The notes beneath the pieces were generated by a model, which saw nothing but the letters and a program-made list of their open reading frames with translations, did not search any database and had not been told where the DNA came from. From Bacteroidaceae bacterium (GTDB taxonomy: Bacteria > Bacteroidota > Bacteroidia > Bacteroidales > Bacteroidaceae), in assembly GCA_017466065.1 (NCBI GenBank), contig JAFTUV010000033.1:42607-106606 (forward strand): a stretch of 64,000 bases of DNA, written 5' to 3'. The position numbers and the translations under genes were made by a program. Positions 18,127-24,556 of the stretch are shown here, piece by piece; the stretch's first letter is position 1; each line of letters starts with the position of its first letter.

Positions 18127-19554
18127 TCAGCCTTGCGGTGTAAGAAACTGTTTAAATTCAGAAAGGGGGATGGACTGCCCTATAAGATTCCAAGAGATAC
18201 AAAGACTGTTCTTGCTCTTTGAACGGGCAACACAGGCAAACTCGGCAGGGGTGATTTTTTCGAGGAAGGGATAGGCTGCAAGCGAGAGCGTGTGCGACGA
18301 GAGCTCTCCGTTGTGTTCCAGCGTTACCGTTATATTCTTGCGGTCGATAGCCACATTAGCAACCTCGTAGTCGGTGAGATAGACAAGGTCACTCTCCACC
18401 GATGAATTCACAGCCTCCATAAGCAGTGCACCGCATCGGCCCACAATTTGTTTCTCCGCAATTTTCTTCCACATACGTTCCTCGCTGCCCCTCGGGTTCT
18501 CAAAATCGATACATTGTAATTCTGTTGGCAGATTAAAAGTATTCACCAGCGGTTCGTCGAAACAGAGCGACAACCGCCTTGTGTCACTATCATAATCATA
18601 GGCTGCGTAACCAATATTACCTGTGGGAATATCATATATCTGTGCCACCTGCGTGCGGTCCTCGTCGCAAGCTATCATAAACATAAAATTATAGCTTTCG
18701 ACAAGGTTGTAGGAGAGAGTTTCGCCGGCAACTGCTCGCAGCCGCATCGCAATGTAGGAGCCATGAAGTTTCGACTTTGTTTCCACCACACTCCAATACC
18801 ATAATTCGCTGCCACTGCCTAATGAGGAACCGGGAGTGAACCAAAAAGAGTCGTCGCCAACATCGAACAGCAGCCCATTCTCGCGCAAATGGTTTTCAAA
18901 ATATTCCTCCTCGACATAATTACCGAATATCGCCTGCATACCGCAAAGGAGTTTCAGTTGCGTTATATTTTCGTCGGCAATATCGAAGGAGATAATTTTT
19001 TCGGCAGCCTGTCGCGCCCGTGTGTTTGTGGGAAAGGCACAGAAAAGCATATCATTTAGAGCATTAAGCTGCTTGCGAAGCTGCTTAACCCCCTTTACTG
19101 TATAAGGATTTATGCCCTCACGCAATATAAAGGCATAGGACAACATTCCATAATATAGTTGCGGTGTCTGCAAGCGCATTTCGTGCAGATGAGCAGAAAG
19201 TTCCTTTTCGAAGCGCGGAGAGATGGCAGCAAAATCCTCGACAAGAAGAGAAACAAAGACATCGGAGGGATAGCCCACGCCAAGCACCCCTTGCAGTTCA
19301 CGCCACAGGTCACGCCCACAAGAAACACTCCGTGCAGCAAGCTCAATATCCTCGTCGCTTATAAAGAACCCCTCGCGCAACTTGTCCCAAATTGCCGCCA
19401 CCGTTTCGGGTGAAACAGCCTCTCCCTTCTTTATGCGGCCTATGGTGCTACGACTATCCTTGCCATAACCCAACAGAGCAGCCAATTTACTATCGCTGCC
19501 CGCAAAAACACCATCGCTGAAAAGTACCTGCAAGAATTCCCGCCGTTCGTTCAT
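18127..19554 (-). CDS. Uncharacterised HTH-containing protein
   Basis: 475 residues. The N-terminal part (about 15-65: SDSKLAALLGYGKDSRSTIG then RIKKGEAVSPETVAAIW) looks like a short helix-turn-helix of the XRE kind. The remaining 400 residues show no motif I can name; they are mixed alpha/beta with several Trp- and Tyr-rich strands. No membrane segments. It is the last host gene before the prophage and points away from it. Its own upstream region (19555-19620) is short, so the phage inserted close to its promoter. Confidence 0.5.
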   Translation of the reverse strand: MNERREFLQVLFSDGVFAGSDSKLAALLGYGKDSRSTIGRIKKGEAVSPETVAAIWDKLREGFFISDEDIELAARSVSCGRDLWRELQGVLGVGYPSDVFVSLLVEDFAAISPRFEKELSAHLHEMRLQTPQLYYGMLSYAFILREGINPYTVKGVKQLRKQLNALNDMLFCAFPTNTRARQAAEKIISFDIADENITQLKLLCGMQAIFGNYVEEEYFENHLRENGLLFDVGDDSFWFTPGSSLGSGSELWYWSVVETKSKLHGSYIAMRLRAVAGETLSYNLVESYNFMFMIACDEDRTQVAQIYDIPTGNIGYAAYDYDSDTRRLSLCFDEPLVNTFNLPTELQCIDFENPRGSEERMWKKIAEKQIVGRCGALLMEAVNSSVESDLVYLTDYEVANVAIDRKNITVTLEHNGELSSHTLSLAAYPFLEKITPAEFACVARSKSKNSLCISWNLIGQSIPLSEFKQFLTPQG

Positions 19555-19723
19555 AATAGACTCCCATTAACATCGCGAAGATAGTAAATTGTTCCTAACC
19601 TGCAAAGCAACAACCCGCCACGCCTGTACCAAAAGATGCGGTATTTGGTGCAATGTTACACAAGCACCATTTTAAATACGAAATAAAATTGCAAACTACA
19701 ATATATCCAACTATTTAATCACG

Positions 19724-19788
19724 GCAAAACCAAAAGCGCAACTTTGCAAAAACGAAATGTGATTTTCAAAGCAAAAACGAAATGCACA
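19724..19788 (+). repeat. Prophage end (attR-like): three adjacent transposase-site candidates
   Basis: Three related sequences follow each other at 22- and 25-bp steps: GCAAAACCAAAAG (19724), GCAAAAACGAAATGTGAT (19746) and GCAAAAACGAAATGCAC (19771). The same motif recurs inverted at the other prophage end. The tight cluster resembles the three consecutive MuA sites at Mu attR. Between 19555 and 19877 I see no gene; the stretch holds this end, a terminator and a TTGTTCAAA/TTTGAACAA inverted repeat (19831-19853). Confidence 0.65.
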
Positions 19789-19799
19789 AAAATTACAGA

Positions 19800-19827
19800 A
19801 AAAGCCACTCATTTGAGCGGCTTTTTT
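19800..19827. terminator. Terminator at the methylase end of the prophage
   Basis: AAAAGCCACTC (19800-19810) and GAGCGGCTTTT (19815-19825) form an 11-bp stem with one mismatch, loop ATTT, with T runs on both sides. It would end leftward phage transcription after the methylase gene and shield the host. Confidence 0.7.
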
Positions 19828-19877
19828 CATTTGTTCAAACAGTATTTGAACAACATTCAAAAGGAACAATATATAGT

Positions 19878-20702
19878 TTAAGCAATTCGGTACAGCATTA
19901 TATCTGTGTATTGTGAGTTGTAGTTCATATGAGCGTTAAACTCTATTTTATGCGCATTCTCAAACGGATTTCCGAGCGTTTGATTGTTTCCTAACCAATC
20001 ACACAACTCAACAATAGAAGACTTGTTAGAAGTGAAATAAACAAAGCGTTTGCCTTGCAGAACTGTAAGAACATCCAAATAGTCGGCTAACGTCCAACTC
20101 ATATTGTATGTTCCAACCTCAGTGCACAAATAAGGAGGGTCAACCAAGAATACCACATTTGGATTGTCCTTGTACTTCTCGAACAGTTCTCGATAGTCGC
20201 AACTTACAATCTCAAGGCCATCCAAAAAGCCATCACACGAATAATCATTCTTGCGGACATTGTTGTACATTCCTTCCTTGCGTAGAGCATCAAGAGAAAG
20301 CACATACTTCATCGAGAACAACAGCGAGGACGATACTGTAATATAGTCCACAAACCCGGTTTGTTCCTCACGCTCCAATCGCTCAAATATAAGTTCGCGT
20401 GTATCCTTGTCTATCAATTTATGGCGAGGACAATCTTTTACAATGACACGCAAATCAGCAAGCAGCCTGTTGGTTCTGTCTATGTTCTCCAACCGCTGGC
20501 GGTAGTTGTCATAGTCATTATACACAACGGTTGCATTCGGTTTGTTGTACTTTGTTATATGGGACAACAGACCGGAACCTCCGAACAAATCCACGAATAC
20601 GGCATTATCATCCAACGTGGCGAGTATTTTCTTGTACTCTTTGGCAAACATTCTCTTTTGGCCGACAAACGGCAATGGAGCGGACAAATATTCTTTTCTC
20701 AT
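19878..20702 (-). CDS. dam: D12-class DNA adenine methylase
   Basis: About 274 residues from ATG 20702; a TTG at 20738 would add 12 residues but a -7-like box (GACCTTTG, 20724-20731 on the minus strand) lies inside that extension, favouring the ATG. Motif I is PFVGQKRMF with FVDLFGGSGLLS, and the catalytic motif IV is VDPPYL (DPPY). It methylates adenine-N6, most likely to protect phage DNA from host restriction or to control phage promoters. It is the terminal gene on this side of the prophage, where Mu also carries its DNA-modification gene (mom). Confidence 0.88.
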   Translation of the reverse strand: MRKEYLSAPLPFVGQKRMFAKEYKKILATLDDNAVFVDLFGGSGLLSHITKYNKPNATVVYNDYDNYRQRLENIDRTNRLLADLRVIVKDCPRHKLIDKDTRELIFERLEREEQTGFVDYITVSSSLLFSMKYVLSLDALRKEGMYNNVRKNDYSCDGFLDGLEIVSCDYRELFEKYKDNPNVVFLVDPPYLCTEVGTYNMSWTLADYLDVLTVLQGKRFVYFTSNKSSIVELCDWLGNNQTLGNPFENAHKIEFNAHMNYNSQYTDIMLYRIA

Positions 20703-20768
20703 AGCAGCAACAATTTGATGCTGCAAAGGTCTGAACAATCCGAAAGAACAACAAAATAACAGCCCACT

Positions 20769-21011
20769 TCACACTGCACGAAGCGTGCAGTCTTTTCCAA
20801 AACGCTTGATAACACCATATACCTTGCGTTCGCTCACATCGTACTTATCGGCCAGCACATTGACTATATAAGTCACCTTGTCGCCGTTCCTCCGCATACG
20901 CTCGTAGTCGGAATAAAGGTCGATATACTTGCAGTCTTCTGGCTTATATCCTATCTCTGTAAGCCGATTTAGCAACTCTTTATTAAAATTCAATATCTCA
21001 AATACTGTCAT
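20769..21011 (-). CDS. Small helix-turn-helix protein (Mor/C-like position)
   Basis: 80 residues. The second half (VTYIVNVLADKYDVSERKVY followed by GVIKRFGKD) reads as a helix-turn-helix in which VSERKVYGVIKRF would be the recognition helix, reminiscent of the C-terminal part of Mor-type activators. It sits between the nested inverted repeat and the methylase gene. It is a candidate regulator of late genes or of the structured element next to it; the family assignment is weak. Confidence 0.6.
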   Translation of the reverse strand: MTVFEILNFNKELLNRLTEIGYKPEDCKYIDLYSDYERMRRNGDKVTYIVNVLADKYDVSERKVYGVIKRFGKDCTLRAV

Positions 21012-21032
21012 ACTCTATATTTTTACTATCTT

Positions 21033-21157
21033 TGTAACGCCAATCACATATATAAACAAAGCCACGACAGCGGCATAGGGTATATAGCCCCCGGTCGCGC
21101 TGTTGTGGCGTTTTATGTTATTATGTGATTGGCGTTACATTTAACAGACTGGGGGCT
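21033..21157. other. Nested inverted repeat / structured RNA element next to the reverse transcriptase
   Basis: TGTAACGCCAATCACATA (21033-21050) and its exact reverse complement (21122-21139) enclose a second stem, GCCACGACAGCG (21061-21072) with CGCTGTTGTGGC (21098-21109, one G-T pair), and an inner GGG/CCC pair. AGCCCCC (21086-21092) can instead pair with GGGGGCT (21151-21157), which is followed by T5. A TATCTTTG -7 box on the plus strand (21027-21034) points into the element. It could be a plus-strand small RNA with alternative folds, a terminator for the reverse transcriptase transcript, or a regulator site. Confidence 0.6.
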
Positions 21158-21159
21158 TT

Positions 21160-22413
21160 TTAAATCTCCCAATCTGTTGAGGTTTCAAGTTCCAGAGTCA
21201 AGAATCTTATGTACTCTTTATTCTTAATGCTACGCTTCAGAATTTCCCGGCTCTTGTACTTTTTCTTTATAACAAAAGATTTGTATCCAGCGGACATATA
21301 GACATACTGCCACCAAATAGGGGATACATGTTCTGCAAATTTCTTGCGAACATTATAAGCGCAATGGTGTACAGTCATGCCGAGGTAACTGTTCATCGAT
21401 TGTACGAACTTCTCCAGGTATTGCTCTGCTTTGCCGTCCTCTGCCATCCTGTTGTAATAATACAGTTTGTTATACATCCTGCCACGGGTTCGATTGCTGA
21501 TGTATGTTCTTCCGGGCAATATCATCGCCCCGACATACAGCACGCCCTTGTGTGCTGGTTGAATATAGACTTTGTTCGGGTGCATTTTTAGCAACAGTTG
21601 CTCTTTTAAGAATTTCCGCATATCCGGCAAAACTTCATCAAAAGCCTCTCGGGTAGGCAACATCATAAATATGTCATCAGAGAAACGCACATAAAGATTA
21701 ATTTTCTTGACACAAACAATATAATAATCAAGTACGCTACCGATAAAATTACAACAAAGTTGTGACGGCAAGTTACCAATGGCACAACCTTTGTTCTTTG
21801 GGCGTGCGAATAGGGATTTATGCTTTGGCACCTTCGCCCAAAGTCTTGCTGGTCCAATTTTCTCAGCGTTTTCCTGTGGCGCGTAGAACACCAATTTTTG
21901 TGTGATATACAATAGGGTATCTATGTTACCTTCATAAGAATCACGGATAAGAATGTCAAGCATTTCATACAGCAAATCTTTGTCTATGCTTATGAAAAAG
22001 GCCTCAATATCGAAGTGTCCAATCCACCAGTCCGGATGTTCATTCAGCATTGCTGCAATCTCCTTGACGGCTACAAGTTGGCCCTGTCCTTTCCGGCAGT
22101 TCTTTGCCACATTGCCAATTTCGTTATGACGCTGTTAAAACATAGGGTTTACAATCCTTGCCCACCAATGATGTACTATGCGGTCCCGGAATTCTGCCGC
22201 AAAAATCTCTCGATACACAGGCCAAGAGCGAATAAAACTTTTTGAATGGTCAGGGTCGTATATGCCACACGCAATTTCCTCCCATAATTTATATAAATCG
22301 GTCTGGTATTCTTGAAGGTAACGTAAGAAATCGAGGCTGCCTCTCTTTTTGAAAAGGCAGTCCTCGTAAGCCTCGACTATTGATTTGAAAGATATGTCAT
22401 AGGTAAAAGGCAT
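21160..22413 (-). pseudogene. DGR reverse transcriptase interrupted by one in-frame TAA
   Basis: From ATG 22413 the frame covers 417 codons to the stop at 21160, with one internal TAA (22135-22137, codon 93). The first piece ends REIFAAEFRDRIVHH...NPMF and the second resumes in the same frame with GNVAKNCRKGQG. In related DGR enzymes the residue after NPxF is Glu, so GAA to TAA is a one-base change. Catalytic parts are intact: FDIEAFF (Asp), IGNLPSQL (DGR-type QG-box equivalent) and FSDD (codons 244-247). It would copy the TR RNA with adenine infidelity. A GTG at 22110 could restart the second piece, but that lacks the first RT blocks. The ORF also extends upstream through the TR to an ATG at 22500. 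Confidence 0.88.
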
Positions 22414-22414
22414 A

Positions 22415-22485
22415 TTTGCTGAAGAAACAGCACGCACTGAAAAACTATTATTCTTATTGTTGTTATTAGGATTGAGCGCGCCTGT
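22415..22485 (-). repeat. DGR template repeat (TR)
   Basis: 71 bp that match the VR at 23015-23085 without gaps except at five positions. On the coding strand it is rich in AAY codons (reads ALNPNNNNKNNS if translated), the usual template design in which Asn codons become many others. All five mismatches to the VR are adenines in the TR (22449, 22458, 22461, 22467, 22473; T on the plus strand): four A to C and one A to T. It lies 59 bp after avd and ends one base before the reverse transcriptase ATG. Confidence 0.95.
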
Positions 22486-22544
22486 TATGTGTTTTCTCAT
22501 ATTTTCTTTCCTTTATTCAAGGGAAACACCCAAATTTAACCTTC

Positions 22545-22931
22545 TTACTGCTCGCTCGAAGCCAGCTTGCCAGCCTCGATTCTGGCTATTGTGTAGTCTT
22601 TCCATCCCCTGGCTTGTGCTCCAATGCTGCCAGTAAATTCTAAAATTCTACAAAACTCGTCCTTGCTAACTAAATGACGGTCTTGACATATCTCTAATAA
22701 TAGTCCGAGACTAGTAAATTTCTTTGAAAACGCGTGCAAATATTCAAGGCGAGCTTCATCCATTACAGAATTGGCCAGTTTTATAAATTCACAGCACTCG
22801 ATTGCTGTCATCATAAGTTTCTCACCGAATGAATATTTGTATGCCTTCGGAAAATGCTCACGCACATCTAAAACAAGGTTTAGTAGTGCATACATATCCT
22901 TGTATATCTTCAAAGTATCCCTTAATGTCAT
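22545..22931 (-). CDS. avd: Avd, accessory variability determinant (four-helix bundle)
   Basis: 128 residues from ATG 22931; the longer open frame to 23120 runs through the target 3' end and is not used. The sequence is all alpha (LRDTLKIYKDMYALLNLVLD, HFPKAYKYSFGEKLM, AIECCEFIKLANSVMDEARL) with the FPKxxKYxxGE pattern shared by DGR Avd proteins and 23S rRNA-intervening-sequence proteins. Avd forms a pentameric barrel that binds the reverse transcriptase and TR RNA. Its place between target and TR is the canonical mtd-avd-TR-RT order of the Bordetella phage DGR. Confidence 0.92.
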   Translation of the reverse strand: MTLRDTLKIYKDMYALLNLVLDVREHFPKAYKYSFGEKLMMTAIECCEFIKLANSVMDEARLEYLHAFSKKFTSLGLLLEICQDRHLVSKDEFCRILEFTGSIGAQARGWKDYTIARIEAGKLASSEQ

Positions 22932-22946
22932 TTTCAAAAATAAAAA

Positions 22947-22964
22947 GTCCCCCTTACGGGGGAC
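22947..22964 (-). other. GC-rich hairpin downstream of the VR
   Basis: GTCCCCC (22947-22953) and GGGGGAC (22958-22964) form a 7-bp stem; on the coding strand the loop is GTAA, a GNRA-type tetraloop, followed by T5. It lies 50 bp after the VR. DGR target recognition in the Bordetella phage needs a hairpin/cruciform of this kind downstream of the VR. It could equally end the target transcript; the two roles are compatible. Confidence 0.75.
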
Positions 22965-23007
22965 AAAGATAAAAAGAATTAAAGAAAAAAAGAGAAAAGG
23001 AAGAAGG

Positions 23008-23784
23008 TTAAAATTTTGCTGAAGAAACAGCACGCACTGAAAAACTATGATTCTTATAGTGGTTATGAGGATGGAGCGCGCCTGTGGCGAAATCGACATT
23101 CCACGCTTGGTTAGATGCAATCTCTGTGCTCGCCCAATGATAGTTCGTTCCGATTGAATGATAATTGCCTGCGAACCTCTTTGACAAAAACGTATTTATC
23201 TGCGTGCGGTAAGCGCATATAATACGCAACTGTATAATGGTTGGCAAGTACCACTGACAGGGGTCATTCTCGCTGCCCTTGTAGGCCCAACAAGCCTGTG
23301 CAGCCGGTGCTGTCGTTGAGTTGGCAACCGCCTGTTCTACGATAGCCTTAGTTGAGGTCTCTCCTTCGCTGTCGGGGATATCGTAGAGTCCGGTGCTCCC
23401 ACTCCAATAGTTTTTTGCTCCACCCACATCGACATTATTCAACCCCCATGCCAAGGTCCCATTATTATTACAACCTTTCGCAGCAACAATAAATTGATGC
23501 TTGTGCGCCCGGATGCAAGCACCAATAGGCTCGTATTGTGCCCTTGCGTTTCCTGACATGGCCTCCCATTCTTCATCGGTGAAATAGTGTATAGTGGGAC
23601 TGTCACCAGTCTTGACACATGCAAGACGGATATCCCATAACCCACCGCACCAGCGTATATAGCCTGCAATCTCCGACAACGGAGTATTGTATGTAACTTC
23701 GGAAAACCCGAGTTCATTCAAAGCAGCGACCTGCGCTTCTTTGTTTGCCCTCAACAAGAGAGCTTGATTCTTTGCTGTACTCAT
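23008..23784 (-). CDS. DGR target protein: variable C-type-lectin-like receptor-binding protein
   Basis: 258 residues. The N-terminal 60 residues match the following paralogue (23799-24551). The C-terminal domain has the DUF1566/FGE-type C-lectin pattern: WYLPTIIQLRII, then YHWASTEIASNQAWNVDF, then the variable segment ALHPHNHYKNHS and the closing SVRAVSSAKF. The last 24 codons or so are the VR and end at the stop, so the hypervariable surface is at the extreme C-terminus as in Mtd. It probably sits at the tail-fibre tip and contacts the bacterial receptor. It is co-directional with avd and the reverse transcriptase. Confidence 0.9.
   Translation of the reverse strand: MSTAKNQALLLRANKEAQVAALNELGFSEVTYNTPLSEIAGYIRWCGGLWDIRLACVKTGDSPTIHYFTDEEWEAMSGNARAQYEPIGACIRAHKHQFIVAAKGCNNNGTLAWGLNNVDVGGAKNYWSGSTGLYDIPDSEGETSTKAIVEQAVANSTTAPAAQACWAYKGSENDPCQWYLPTIIQLRIICAYRTQINTFLSKRFAGNYHSIGTNYHWASTEIASNQAWNVDFATGALHPHNHYKNHSFSVRAVSSAKF
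23015..23085 (-). repeat. DGR variable repeat (VR)
   Basis: The 71-bp counterpart of the TR, forming the 3' end of the target gene. Relative to the TR the amino-acid changes are Asn to His (four) and Asn to Tyr (one), all by substitution of template adenines. The 3' part (GTTTTTCAGTGCGTGCTG on) is invariant and would hold the initiation site of mutagenic homing. Confidence 0.95.
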
Positions 23785-23798
23785 AATACTTGTTGTTA

Positions 23799-24551
23799 TT
23801 AAATTTCATCACAAACGGCACGCACACGGTATTTACTACCTTTACTGGTGGCGAAGATGTTGCCGTATGATGTCATAGTAAATGTTGTTCCAGCAGCACA
23901 TTGTGTGCTTGTCCAATAAGTAGAGTTCTCGGTCAGTTTCGCCCCTGCGTTCCAAAAGTAGGAAAAAGCGTCCTGAATGGCATTCCAGTATTTGCATATC
24001 AATATCCAAACTCCAAGACCGGGCAAATGCCAATCGTTAGAATCTTCGACACCGTCCGCAGAATTGTACGCTTCGTATGAACTGGCAACCTCCGCTGCCG
24101 GATAAGTCCCGCTTGCGCCAGCAGCCACAATGGCCTCTGTGTTCGCTTTGCCACCAAAGTCCATATAGGCGTTGTTACAAGTAAGAGAGCTGATACCGGG
24201 TACCGCTGAGGTCGGGCCCCAAATCATCGTTGCGGCACTTTCGAAATCACAGTCGATGGCGGCCAAAATAAAGCTGTGTCCCTCGGCACGGACACGCAGG
24301 CCGCGCTTAACAAATGGCGTTTTATCTTCAACGTTCTCCCACTCGCTTTGTGTAAAGTAGTGGTAACTACCATCCGCTATTCGTGTGCAAGCGAGGCAGA
24401 GGTCTAACAGACCTCCTGCCCACTTGATACGCTTGGCGAACTCCGATGCGCGAGTATTCTCATCGACATCGACCATACCGACAGCCTTAAAAGCCTCGAT
24501 TTGTTTTTGCTTGTTCTTACGAAGCAAGGTAATTGATTGTTCGTTTGTCAT
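23799..24551 (-). CDS. C-type-lectin-like paralogue of the DGR target, without VR
   Basis: 250 residues. It has the same N-terminal plan as the DGR target (about 50 residues with AFKAVGMVDVDENTRASEFA, then IKWAGGLLDLCLACT) and the same lectin core (WHLPGLGVWILIC, YWTSTQCAAGTTFTMTSYGN, ending YRVRAVCDEI). The end is protein-level homologous, but its DNA does not match the TR beyond a short GTGCGTGC stretch, so it is not a current retrohoming target. It lies between the long fibre gene (6 bp) and the target gene (15 bp). It could be a fixed receptor-binding or scaffold partner, or an old target that lost its VR. Confidence 0.82.
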   Translation of the reverse strand: MTNEQSITLLRKNKQKQIEAFKAVGMVDVDENTRASEFAKRIKWAGGLLDLCLACTRIADGSYHYFTQSEWENVEDKTPFVKRGLRVRAEGHSFILAAIDCDFESAATMIWGPTSAVPGISSLTCNNAYMDFGGKANTEAIVAAGASGTYPAAEVASSYEAYNSADGVEDSNDWHLPGLGVWILICKYWNAIQDAFSYFWNAGAKLTENSTYWTSTQCAAGTTFTMTSYGNIFATSKGSKYRVRAVCDEI

Positions 24552-24556
24552 AATGA

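Noticed and set aside
22110..22137. Stop-codon reassignment in the phage
   Set aside because: Many phage genes (target, tail fibre, repressor) end properly at TAA, so a global reading of TAA as an amino acid does not fit; a point mutation or error is simpler.
22135..22500. Separate 121-residue gene carrying the TR at its 5' end
   Set aside because: It is the N-terminal part of the reverse transcriptase, in the same frame as the part after the TAA; the first 29 codons are the TR and probably not the real start.
23799..24551. Second variable repeat in the paralogous lectin
   Set aside because: Only a short GTGCGTGC stretch matches the TR; the rest of the 3' end is unrelated at DNA level.
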